From NCBI GenBank assembly GCA_038040385.1, contig JBBPII010000011.1, forward strand, positions 124,001 through 188,000: 64,000 bases of DNA, read 5' to 3'. The notes beneath the pieces were generated by a model that was given only the letters and a program-made list of their open reading frames with translations, ran no database searches and was not told the DNA's origin. This DNA comes from Gilichinskyi gelida. Its GTDB lineage: Bacteria > Acidobacteriota > Thermoanaerobaculia > Gp7-AA8. Below are positions 7,605-15,384 of the stretch, in pieces (positions within the stretch are counted from its first letter, which is position 1; each line of letters starts with the position of its first letter). The position numbers and the translations under genes were made by a program.

Positions 7605-8164
7605 ACGATGTCGTGATGCTCGAGGCCGCGCTGTTCCAGTTGCGGACCGGCGCGGAGGGCGTCGACGCGATGTACGCGGCGCAGCTCGAGACCTGTTTCA
7701 GCGTGCTGGCGAACGCCATCTCCGGCGCGCGCGAGGGCGTCAACGCCGCGCGGGTCAGCGACATCGAGTTCGCGCTGAACGATTTGTCCGACGCGATCGA
7801 CGAGCTGCCGGCCGACGACGCCGGCCGACTCGCCGATCCGCTGCAGATGATGCGCGACGATCTCGCGCAATTGAAGGCACAGACCTCGCTCCACGGCGGC
7901 ATCGTCGATGGCGTCCGCGCGCTGCAGACCAAACTGCGCGCACGGCGGTCGGCGATCGAGCGCCAGACCTACCGCGAAGGAGACGCCGAGCCTCTCCCCC
8001 ATCCGCCCGAGGAGCTGCGCGCCGAGGCGCTTCCGCTGCGCGACCAGCTCGCGGCGGCGGGCTTCGCCACGCCGGCGCTGGACGGGCTGATCGACGATCC
8101 GGCGTCGCTGCGATTTCACTCCATCACGGAGATCGTGGACGAGTTGGAGGTCATCGGGGGTTGA
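7601..8164 (+). CDS. Conserved hypothetical protein coupled to slipin
   Basis: A soluble, acidic, largely helical 187-residue protein with no signal peptide or membrane segment. I do not recognise the family. Its start overlaps the slipin stop (ATGA), so it is translationally coupled to the NfeD/slipin pair. The sequence alternates acidic and hydrophobic helices (DIEFALNDLSDAIDELPAD), followed by a Pro-rich break around 130-140. This hints at a helical-bundle adaptor or coiled coil. The coupling makes a role alongside the membrane-quality-control pair plausible, but that is inference from position alone. Confidence 0.6.
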   Translation: MNDVVMLEAALFQLRTGAEGVDAMYAAQLETCFSVLANAISGAREGVNAARVSDIEFALNDLSDAIDELPADDAGRLADPLQMMRDDLAQLKAQTSLHGGIVDGVRALQTKLRARRSAIERQTYREGDAEPLPHPPEELRAEALPLRDQLAAAGFATPALDGLIDDPASLRFHSITEIVDELEVIGG

Positions 8165-8227
8165 CCGTTGGCTGTTGGCCGTTGACCGAGGAATCCGGCG
8201 CAACGGCCAACGGTCAACAGCCAACGG
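8162..8227. repeat. Palindrome with GTTGGCCGTTGACC units
   Basis: An inverted repeat: TTGACCGTTGGCTGTTGGCC on the left and its reverse complement on the right, with a spacer of about 20 bases. It occupies the space between two convergent genes and overlaps the stop of the 7601 gene. It could act as a bidirectional terminator, but there is no T-run. I see no second copy in the window. Confidence 0.75.
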
Positions 8228-8234
8228 CGAACGC

Positions 8235-9257
8235 TTACGGCGCCGCCGTCCCCGCTGGCGCGTCGGTCTTCTCCGGTACCTTGAACCCGAGGTAGGTGCC
8301 GGAGCTGATGCCCATCAGCCCCAGCAGCGTGGTGCTGAACTCGGGCATCGAGAGAGTCTTGTAGACCGAGGCGACGAAGATCACGCCGAGCACCAGCGTC
8401 CAGACGAACATCTGGAAGCGGTGGAGGCTGATGCCGTCTGCGTCGCTGAGGACGTCCTTGAGGAAGCCGTGCGAGACATCGGCGGCTTCCGGCGCTGTAT
8501 GCGTTTTGTTCTTGTCGATCATGGTCGAGCCGATGGCGGTCGCGGCGCCGATGCCGATCAGCGCCAGCACCGACTCGGTGATGGTGTCCAGCTCGTCGTT
8601 GATCAGCCACATGAAGACGTACGCCACGATGACCAGAAAGAACCAGAACACCATCTGAAACAGCGACACCGAGTACGGGCGCTGATGTGGCGGCACGGTG
8701 GCATGTCCGCTGCGGATGATCGACGTCCGCCGGCAGAGGGTGACGATGAAAAACGCGAAGAGCACGGCGAGGACGATGAAGAGGAAGAACCACCCGCGCG
8801 GCACCGCCTCGAGATAGAACTCCGCGACCTCGGAACGGACAGAGAACTGCGAGTCGGCGCCGACGCTGATGCTCACCGGCCTCGCGTAGTGGCGCGGGCT
8901 GCCGAGGAGCTTGTGCCAGACGTCCTCGGAGTCGTCAGTTCGATGCAGCAGGTAACGGACGTGGCCCTGCGTCTTGTCGCACGACTCGGGCTTCAGTCCC
9001 TTGATCGGCATGCCGTTGATGAAGAGCACGACGTTGGCGCAGTTGCCGTTGACCTCATCGAGCAGTTTCCCGAAGTTCTGGACGTGCACGGAGATGCGGT
9101 CGTCGAGCCCCGCCCGGTTCGGGTGCTCCGGATAGTACGAATGCGCGAAGTAGACGACCGGCGGGCCGTCGTTGTCGGCACGCTGCGGCTCGGGAACCTG
9201 CGCCAGCGACGCAGAGGCGGCTAGAAGTGCCAGGCACGCGATGGTGATCGTTCGCAT
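8235..9257 (-). CDS. Exported multi-pass membrane protein of unknown function
   Basis: A 340-residue protein. Residues 1-19 are a signal peptide ending SLA-Q. An extracytoplasmic domain of about 130 residues follows (VVLFINGMPIKGL, a beta-rich part). Membrane segments lie near 155-175, 200-222, 230-250 and 285-305, and a C-terminal segment contains LLGLMGISSGTYLGFKVPE. I recall unnamed proteins in diverse bacteria with a similar SLHRFQMFVWTLVLG and GISSGTYLG C-terminal half, but no function. It ends one base before the amidohydrolase gene on the same strand, so the two are probably one transcript. Confidence 0.65.
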   Translation of the reverse strand: MRTITIACLALLAASASLAQVPEPQRADNDGPPVVYFAHSYYPEHPNRAGLDDRISVHVQNFGKLLDEVNGNCANVVLFINGMPIKGLKPESCDKTQGHVRYLLHRTDDSEDVWHKLLGSPRHYARPVSISVGADSQFSVRSEVAEFYLEAVPRGWFFLFIVLAVLFAFFIVTLCRRTSIIRSGHATVPPHQRPYSVSLFQMVFWFFLVIVAYVFMWLINDELDTITESVLALIGIGAATAIGSTMIDKNKTHTAPEAADVSHGFLKDVLSDADGISLHRFQMFVWTLVLGVIFVASVYKTLSMPEFSTTLLGLMGISSGTYLGFKVPEKTDAPAGTAAP

Positions 9258-10817
9258 TCAGTGACTCCGTTCGTAGATCGTTTTGCCGTCGAAGATTGTG
9301 AAATCGACCTTCACCCCGCCGATTTTCTCCGGGACAATGGTGAAGAGGTCGTCGGAGAGGACGACGATGTCGGCGAGCATGCCGGGCGCGATGCGGCCGA
9401 TCTCATTTTCGCGGAACATGGCGTACGCGTTGTTGGCGGTGTAGCAACGCAGCGCCTCGGCCACGGTGATCTTCTGTTCCGGAATCCAGCCGTGGGGGTT
9501 CTTGCCGTCGATGGTGCGGCGGGTGACGGCGGCGTAGACGCCGAGCAGCGGATTGAGCGGCGCGACGGTCCAGTCGGAGCCGAAGGTCAGCGCCGCCCCG
9601 GCGTCGAGAAGCGAGCGGAAGGCGTACGTCCAGCGCGCGCGCTCGCGACCGATCTTCCCCTCCGCCCACCGCCCGTCATCGATGGCGTGGTACGGCTGCA
9701 TCGAGGCGATGACTCGGTCCGCGGCGAAGCGCTTGATCAGATCGGGACTGAGGTGCTGCGCGTGCTCGATGCGGAAGCGGCGCTCACGGCCGCCGGGGAT
9801 CGACTCGTAGATCTTCAGGACCTCGTCGTTGGCGCGGTCGCCGATGGCGTGGATGGCGATCAGCAGACCGGGCTGCGCGTTGGCGGCGATCACCGCGGCT
9901 TTCATTTTTCCGTCGGTCATCGCCTGCATGCTCAGGCCGCGGTTGTTCGGGTCGTCGGCGTAGGGCTCGAAGAAGGCGGCGGTGGACGATCCGAGGGAGC
10001 CGTCGGCAAAGCCTTTGACGCCGCCGGAGAGATTTGCGTGGGGTCCGGCGAGGATCGGGGTGAAGAGCGCGACCCGCGCGGTCAGCTCGCCCGCCTGCTC
10101 GAGACGCTGGTAGGCGCGGCGGTCGGCGAGCGCGTCGCCGCCGGACATGTCGCAGAACGCGGTGACGCCGAAGCGCGCGGCCTCGGCCAGCGCGGCGCGG
10201 CCGGCGGCCACGCGCTCCTCGAGCGTCGCGGACGGAATCACGCGATCGACGAACGACTGCGCGGCGTCCTTGAGGATGCCGGTCGGCTCGCCATTGGCGT
10301 CGCGGACGATCGTGCCGCCCGGCGGGTCCTGCACTTCTCGCGTGACACCGGCGAGCTTCAGCGCGGCGGAGTTCGCCAGCGCCATGTGTCCATCGAGGCG
10401 GGAGACGAAGACCGGATTGTCGGGCGTCCCGGCGTCGATCAGCCGGCGCGTCGGAAGCAACGACGGCGTCCAGATGGTGTGGTCCCACTCGCCGCCGGTG
10501 ATCCACTTCCCCTTGCCGATCTTCTTCGCATACCGGCCGATGCGGCGCGCGAATTCCTGCGGCGTGGCGGCATCGCGGAGCTGCACGCGCGAGATCTGCA
10601 TGCCGCCGTCGATGAAGTGCGTGTGGTTGTCGATGAAGCCGGGAACGGCGAGACGGCCGCGGAGGTCGATGACGCGCGCGCCGGGCGACGCGGGCTCGCC
10701 GACGGCGACGATCCGGTTACCGTCGATGACGACGCTCTCCGCGAACGGCCGGGCCGGATCTCCGGTCCAGATCTTCCCGTTCGTGAGGACGAGCGCCGCG
10801 AGCATCACTGTCACCAT
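9258..10817 (-). CDS. Amidohydrolase, YtcJ / Amidohydro_3 family
   Basis: The 519-residue protein is a metal-dependent TIM-barrel hydrolase. Strand 1 carries the H-x-H metal ligands in PGFIDNHTHFIDGG. The family HMALANSAAL and FADGSLGSSTAAF motifs follow. A His appears in LIAIHAIGDRANDE and another in RIEHAQHLSP, and the late Asp is in LTFGSDWTVAPLNPL. The small beta-sandwich is built from both ends (NGKIWTGDP, GMLADIVVLSDD). YtcJ-like enzymes act on N-substituted amides or carbamates; the substrate here is unknown. The start at 10817 lacks a good ribosome-binding site, and a few residues may be trimmed. It lies downstream of a likely terminator and directly before the membrane-protein gene. 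Confidence 0.88.
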   Translation of the reverse strand: MVTVMLAALVLTNGKIWTGDPARPFAESVVIDGNRIVAVGEPASPGARVIDLRGRLAVPGFIDNHTHFIDGGMQISRVQLRDAATPQEFARRIGRYAKKIGKGKWITGGEWDHTIWTPSLLPTRRLIDAGTPDNPVFVSRLDGHMALANSAALKLAGVTREVQDPPGGTIVRDANGEPTGILKDAAQSFVDRVIPSATLEERVAAGRAALAEAARFGVTAFCDMSGGDALADRRAYQRLEQAGELTARVALFTPILAGPHANLSGGVKGFADGSLGSSTAAFFEPYADDPNNRGLSMQAMTDGKMKAAVIAANAQPGLLIAIHAIGDRANDEVLKIYESIPGGRERRFRIEHAQHLSPDLIKRFAADRVIASMQPYHAIDDGRWAEGKIGRERARWTYAFRSLLDAGAALTFGSDWTVAPLNPLLGVYAAVTRRTIDGKNPHGWIPEQKITVAEALRCYTANNAYAMFRENEIGRIAPGMLADIVVLSDDLFTIVPEKIGGVKVDFTIFDGKTIYERSH

Positions 10818-10824
10818 AAATGAA

Positions 10825-10848
10825 AGGGGCGGACCGAAGCCCGCCCCT
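10825..10848 (-). terminator. Likely rho-independent terminator
   Basis: A perfect 8-base-pair GC stem (AGGGGCGG / CCGCCCCT) with an 8-base loop is followed on the minus strand by TTTCATTT. It lies between the stop of the 10870-12474 gene and the start of the amidohydrolase, so it would end the former transcript. Confidence 0.55.
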
Positions 10849-10869
10849 AAGATAAACGATGTTCGAGAT

Positions 10870-12474
10870 TTACAGGCAGCCGCTGACCTTCACCCGGCCG
10901 ATGCGGGTGCTCCAGTTGAACGACCCGTCGTTCTGCAGGTACTCGGTGGTGAAGTACATCGTGCAGTCGTCGGCGGGGTCGACGCTCATGGCGGCGTAGT
11001 CGCCCCAACGGGCCAGGTTGGGAAGCTGCGAGCCGCGGGTGGCAGGCGCGATGGCGGTCTCGCCGCCGAGGGTGCCGAGCGGATCGCCGGGCGCGCGGCT
11101 GGAGAAGCGGACGTCGGGCTTCACCGTGCTGCTGGAGACGCTGTAGCCCACGACCAGGTTGCCCTGCTTGTCCCACGCGCCGCTGCTCATCCAGCGGTAG
11201 TTCGCGTCGGGCTGGTAGGTGCCCTGCTGGAAGACGGTCGGCGTGGTGGCGCCGGGGGTACGCAGCTCGTACCAGCGGATGCCGGTGACGCCGCCGCTGG
11301 TGACGGAGTGGCTGACGAACAGCGCGTCGTAGCCAGCGAACTGACGGTGGACCAGCCGGTACATCAGCCGGTCGCCGAGCGAGTCGAGCTGCTGCGTGGT
11401 GCTGGGCTGCGGGATGCAGGTGCCGCCGCCGCAGGCGCGGCTGTAGGCGGCGACGGCGACGTTGGTCGCCGCGCTGAGCGTGGAGTTCGCGCTGTTGGCG
11501 AAGTCGACGTGCAGCTTGCGGATGGCGAGGGCGTTGGTGGTGGCGTTGATCACCCACACGTCGCGCGGGGTCACCGACGCGGCGTAGCCCGTGTCGAGGT
11601 CCGCCGGCAGGAGGCTGGCGCTGGTGGTGGACCAGCACTGCTGGATGCCGGCCGGATTCGTTCCGGCGCGCATCGCGGCGCCGTTCCATGCGCAGACCCA
11701 GCCGCCGTTGAAGGTCTTCCCGCGTCTGAACATGTTGTAGGTGACGTAGTAGTTGCCGTCGGTGCCGACGCCGACCTTCGGATAGTCGTTGAAGTTGGTG
11801 CCGTAGTTGAAGGCGTAGAGGTTATAGGCGCCGGTGGCGTTCTCGGTCTGCGAGACCGCGACGCACTGCCGGTAGCCGGAGTTCGCGCCCTGGCTGACGG
11901 CGAACTGCGTCAGGATCCAGCGGCGGTTGATCTTGTCCCACTGCACGATCGGGTCGCCGTCGTTGTAGACGCGGCACGGATCGGTTGCCGGGAACGTGGA
12001 CCAGATCTGCTTGCCGAGGGTCGGGCCGGCGATGATGGAGCCGCTGGCGGTGTCGTAGACGGCGTAGGCCTCATTGACCCAGTGCACGTACTGCGACGAG
12101 ACGCCGCCCACCACCGGGCCGCCGACGGCGCCGTTGGTGTCGGGAGGAGCCGCGTCGGGGGTGTAGCCACCGCCGATGCCGACGCCGTCCCAGTTGTTGA
12201 CGCTGGTAGTGGCGGCCGCGTTGATGGTCACCTGCTGCAGCGCCGGATCGGGCGCGCCGGGCTGCAAGCCGTCGGCAACGTCCACCTTCTTCGGCTCATA
12301 TTTTTCCTTCTTGATCTTCTCTTTCCCGCCTTTGTCGATCGGCAGGTCCTTCAAGGGCTTCGAAGTTCCGAACTGCGCCGAGCCGCTCACTTCGTCCGGT
12401 CCTTGCTGGGCAAAGGCCGGAACCGCGGCGAGACACACCATGACCACGAGTGACACACACGTTCTCTTGTTCAT
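10870..12474 (-). CDS. Secreted beta-propeller-like protein of unknown function
   Basis: The 534-residue protein has a signal peptide (1-22, ending AFA-Q) and a Lys-rich linker (45-65). A large beta-rich body follows, with many aromatic strands: PPDTNGAVGGPVVGG, YVHWVNEAYAVYD, GDPIVQWDKINRRWILTQFAV and FNDYPKVGVGTDG. The repeated W-x-L / aspartate-box-like strands suggest a propeller. Cys pairs near 165/208 and 260/280 fit a disulfide-stabilised extracellular protein. I recognise the D-P-I-V-Q-W/Y-D and N-D-Y-P-K-V/L-G-V stretches from many uncharacterised secreted bacterial proteins but cannot name a function. The ATG at 12474 is followed by KRT and a hydrophobic core; the gene stands alone. 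Confidence 0.7.
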   Translation of the reverse strand: MNKRTCVSLVVMVCLAAVPAFAQQGPDEVSGSAQFGTSKPLKDLPIDKGGKEKIKKEKYEPKKVDVADGLQPGAPDPALQQVTINAAATTSVNNWDGVGIGGGYTPDAAPPDTNGAVGGPVVGGVSSQYVHWVNEAYAVYDTASGSIIAGPTLGKQIWSTFPATDPCRVYNDGDPIVQWDKINRRWILTQFAVSQGANSGYRQCVAVSQTENATGAYNLYAFNYGTNFNDYPKVGVGTDGNYYVTYNMFRRGKTFNGGWVCAWNGAAMRAGTNPAGIQQCWSTTSASLLPADLDTGYAASVTPRDVWVINATTNALAIRKLHVDFANSANSTLSAATNVAVAAYSRACGGGTCIPQPSTTQQLDSLGDRLMYRLVHRQFAGYDALFVSHSVTSGGVTGIRWYELRTPGATTPTVFQQGTYQPDANYRWMSSGAWDKQGNLVVGYSVSSSTVKPDVRFSSRAPGDPLGTLGGETAIAPATRGSQLPNLARWGDYAAMSVDPADDCTMYFTTEYLQNDGSFNWSTRIGRVKVSGCL

Positions 12475-12585
12475 CCATCTCCCCTGTTAATGAAGTAATG
12501 ACACCTATCCGGGATTACGGCTGTTGTTTTTCGGATGCCGTATTGTAAAGCATTACCGTTCCACTCGTGCGATGATTTCGCCCCC

Positions 12586-13236
12586 ATGATTCGCCGGGCT
12601 CTGCTGACGACGCTCGTCGCGTTCCTCGCCGTCACCGCGGCATCGGCCGAGACGTTGCGAGGCGGCTCGACGGCCACGCTGTCGCTGTCGCTCCACCGCC
12701 TGCCGCCGGGCGCGAACGAGTGGGAAGCTTTCCTCTCCCTCGACGGCGGCGCGCATTACGCGATCCGCATCACGCCCCATCTCGACCTCTACGTGCGGGA
12801 GGTGCGGTGGGTGGTGCCGAACGTCGACGCCGCCGCCGCGCGGATCATGCTGCGCGTCGGCGACGAGCGCGAAGAGATTTCGTACGAGCTCCCCGAGACG
12901 TTCGCCATCGCCCGCGATGCCGCCGCGCCGCTGCCGCCGATGCGCGCCGCGCCGCTCACCCACGCCGAGCAGGGGGTGGTGGCGTGGGCGGAAGGCGATC
13001 GCGCCGGCACGCGCGTGGCGCTGGCCACCAACACGCCGCCGCCGGGCGGGATCGAGGCGGTCCGCGCAGCGGTCGCGGCGGACGACGAGCTGATCGAAGA
13101 ATCGAAGGCGTCGTGCGCGGTTGTACTGCGATGGGTCTCACGCGCTTCCCCAGCAACCCAGCAACCCGGCAACCGCGAGACCCCGAGACCGCGAGACCTC
13201 GACGTCCTCCTGCTCTCCCGACGCCTGAACGTTTAG
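12586..13236 (+). CDS. Small exported hypothetical protein with repeat-derived tail
   Basis: A 216-residue exported protein. The signal peptide at 1-21 ends ASA-E, and a single beta-sandwich-like domain spans 22-130 (TATLSLSLHRLPPGANEWEAF, HLDLYVREVRWVVPNVD). I do not recognise the family. The last 30 residues or so (QQPGNRETPRPRDLD) are encoded by one arm of the GGTCTCG repeat, so the original C-terminus was probably replaced or extended when the element arrived. An open frame extends upstream to 12535, but the ATG at 12586 opens the signal peptide. The TonB receptor follows 50 bases downstream and may be co-transcribed. Confidence 0.6.
   Translation: MIRRALLTTLVAFLAVTAASAETLRGGSTATLSLSLHRLPPGANEWEAFLSLDGGAHYAIRITPHLDLYVREVRWVVPNVDAAAARIMLRVGDEREEISYELPETFAIARDAAAPLPPMRAAPLTHAEQGVVAWAEGDRAGTRVALATNTPPPGGIEAVRAAVAADDELIEESKASCAVVLRWVSRASPATQQPGNRETPRPRDLDVLLLSRRLNV
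13150..13203. repeat. GGTCTCG-type repeat, single arm, inside a coding region
   Basis: The arm reads AACCCGGCAACCGCGAGACC followed by CCGAGACCGCGAGACC. It matches one arm of the elements at 178, 23664 and 47531 and is read in frame at the end of the preceding gene. Confidence 0.7.
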
Positions 13237-13260
13237 AGACGGGCTGAAGCCCGTCCACCA
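13237..13260. repeat. Short GACGGGCT-GAAGCCCGTC hairpin
   Basis: A perfect small hairpin directly after the stop of the 12586 gene. It is the minimal form of the element at 55221, where two such hairpins lie head to head. Confidence 0.65.
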
Positions 13261-13286
13261 TCCGTTCACGTCACAAGGAGAGAACC

Positions 13287-15281
13287 TTGAAAACGAGCAT
13301 CGTCATGATGCTGCTGGCAAGCATTGCGTTCGCGCAGCAGCCGCCCAAGACATCCGAAACCATCGAAGTCACGGCGACGAAGATCGCCGAAGACGTCACC
13401 GTGGTTCCCGCCGCCGTCACCGTCATCGACGGCGACGAGTTGCGCGCGCGCAACGCGCGCGACCTCCAGACCGCCCTCGGCTTCACCGCCGGCGTCTCCA
13501 TCTCGCCGGGCGGCGACCAGGGCCCGGCCGGCGTGGTCCCCGAGCTGTGGGGCCTCCGCGAATTCGACGCCTTTCTGCTGGTCGTCGACGGCGTGCCATG
13601 GGGAGGCGCGTTCAATCCCGACACCCAGACCCTCGACCTGGAGAACGTCGACCGCATCGAAGTGGTGCGCGGCGCCGCACCGGTGATGTACGGCGCCACG
13701 TCGTTTGTCGGCGTCATTCACGTCATTCACCGCGTCGCCGGCGCGCAGGGCAAGTCGGCGCGCGTCAGCGCCGGCACCTACGGGACGTTCGGCCTGGCCG
13801 TGTCGCTACCATCGATCACCGTCAGCTACGACAAGCACGGTTACGACGAACAGCGGACCGAGTGGCAGCGCGCCCACCTGCTGTATCGCGCGGCGTCGGG
13901 CGTCAGCGGCGGGACGCTGCGCGTCGACGTCGACGGCACCGTGCTGTGGCAGGATCCGTCGTCGCCGCATCCGCGGCAGGGCGCCGTTCTCAGCCCGCTC
14001 ATTCCGGTCGGCGCCAATCACAACCCCGGCGGGGCCAAGATGGACCAGACCCGGCTCCACGGCGTGATCGGATTCGAGAAGCACGACTGGACGACGACGC
14101 TCGCCCTCACCCGCTCCGACTTCGACATCGCGCGCGGATTCCTGCTCGGCGTCAACGAAAACAATCCCAACGCCGCCGGCTACTTCCAGGATCGTGGCGT
14201 GACGGACGTCTACTTCGACACGCACGTCGTCAGGCAGTGGAAGCCGAACGTGCGCGTGATCGCCGGCTTCGATCATCTGTACGGCAACGCGAGGGCGCAG
14301 AGTCAGCTCTTCGACTACTTCGTCCACCTCAACGGCAGCGGCGCCGAGGACATCGGCGACGTCAACCCCGACGACTTCCCCGAGGTGCACGACCACCGCA
14401 ACTTCTCGGGCCTCTACGTAAACAGCGAGTGGACGCCGATGCCGCGGCTGCGCGTCGACGTCGGCGCGCGGCTCAACCATACTTCGGAGAAGCGGGAGAC
14501 CGACGAAGGATCGGAGAGCCTCACCCGCACGCGGCTGAGCGGCATCGTCGGCGCCGACTGGCAGATCTGGACGCACGGCAGCGACACGCTCGCCGTCTTC
14601 GCCGACTACCGCAATGCCTTCAAGCCCGCGGCAATCGACTTCGGTCCCGAGTCCGAGGCGGACATCCTCGATCCGGAAACGGCGAACAGCGTCGAGGCGG
14701 GAGTGAAGGGACGACTGCTCGACGGCCGCGCGCGCTGGCAGCTCTCGGCGTTCAAGATGAACATGAAGAACCTGGTCGTGGCCACGGTGGTGAACGGCCT
14801 CCCCGCGCTCGACAACGTCGGGGCCATCAAGGTTCACGGCGTCGAGTACGAGATGGACTTCGCGCTGCAGCCGGAGACGCGCATCGAGTTCGGCTACAGC
14901 TATCACGACAACCGCTTCGGCGATTACGTCCAGGCCTTCGACGGCGTGCCGACGCAGCTCCGCGGCCGGCGCTTCGAGATGTCGCCCTTCCACCTCCTCG
15001 GCGCCGGCGCGAGTTACACGCCGGCCACCGGCTTCAACGCGAACCTGATGCTCAACTACACCGGCGAGCAGTTCCTCAACAAGCGCAACACCGCGCTGGC
15101 CGACGCCTACACCGCGTGGAACGCGGGCGTGGGCTACCGCCGCGGGCGCAACGAGATTCGCGTCGACGGCCGCAACCTCGGCAACACCCGCCCACCCGTG
15201 GCCGAGAGCGAGCTGGGCGACGCGCAGTACTACCGCATGCCAGCACGGTCGTTGGAGGTGTCGTACCGGATGAATTGGTAG
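13287..15281 (+). CDS. TonB-dependent outer-membrane receptor
   Basis: A 664-residue receptor. The signal peptide is at 1-16. A TonB-box-like ETIEVTATK starts near 24, and a plug domain spans about 35-150 (VTVIDGDELRARNARDLQTAL, DRIEVVRGAAPVMYGATSFVGVIHV). A 22-strand-type barrel follows to the C-terminal aromatic residue (ends YRMNW). The length fits catecholate/cobalamin-type receptors. The ligand is not evident: no tonB, exbB or substrate-specific gene is adjacent. The TTG at 13287 is a good start, with AAGGAG 6 bases upstream and a signal peptide directly after it. A REP element follows. Confidence 0.93.
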   Translation: MKTSIVMMLLASIAFAQQPPKTSETIEVTATKIAEDVTVVPAAVTVIDGDELRARNARDLQTALGFTAGVSISPGGDQGPAGVVPELWGLREFDAFLLVVDGVPWGGAFNPDTQTLDLENVDRIEVVRGAAPVMYGATSFVGVIHVIHRVAGAQGKSARVSAGTYGTFGLAVSLPSITVSYDKHGYDEQRTEWQRAHLLYRAASGVSGGTLRVDVDGTVLWQDPSSPHPRQGAVLSPLIPVGANHNPGGAKMDQTRLHGVIGFEKHDWTTTLALTRSDFDIARGFLLGVNENNPNAAGYFQDRGVTDVYFDTHVVRQWKPNVRVIAGFDHLYGNARAQSQLFDYFVHLNGSGAEDIGDVNPDDFPEVHDHRNFSGLYVNSEWTPMPRLRVDVGARLNHTSEKRETDEGSESLTRTRLSGIVGADWQIWTHGSDTLAVFADYRNAFKPAAIDFGPESEADILDPETANSVEAGVKGRLLDGRARWQLSAFKMNMKNLVVATVVNGLPALDNVGAIKVHGVEYEMDFALQPETRIEFGYSYHDNRFGDYVQAFDGVPTQLRGRRFEMSPFHLLGAGASYTPATGFNANLMLNYTGEQFLNKRNTALADAYTAWNAGVGYRRGRNEIRVDGRNLGNTRPPVAESELGDAQYYRMPARSLEVSYRMNW

Positions 15282-15284
15282 TCC

Positions 15285-15360
15285 GTCATCCTGAGCGCAG
15301 CGAAGGATCTCGGTCGCGCAGGCTGAGATCCTTCGCCGTCTTCGCGGCTCAGGATGACGT
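15285..15360. repeat. REP-like palindrome (CATCCTGAGC...GCTCAGGATG)
   Basis: Full copy: GTCATCCTGAGCGCAGCGAA, then GGATCTC, a short loop, GAGATCCTTCGCCGTCTTCG and GGCTCAGGATGAC. It lies between the TonB receptor stop and the kinase start, 24 bases from the latter. Confidence 0.9.
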
Positions 15361-15384
15361 GCCGGGGTCTAGAATCCTCTCGGC

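Noticed and set aside
10147..12453. Long open frame (768 codons) on the plus strand opposite two genes
   Set aside because: It is antisense to the amidohydrolase and the secreted protein, both with clear motifs and signal peptides. Its translation is Ala/Arg/Val-rich with no family motif, as expected for a high-GC shadow frame.
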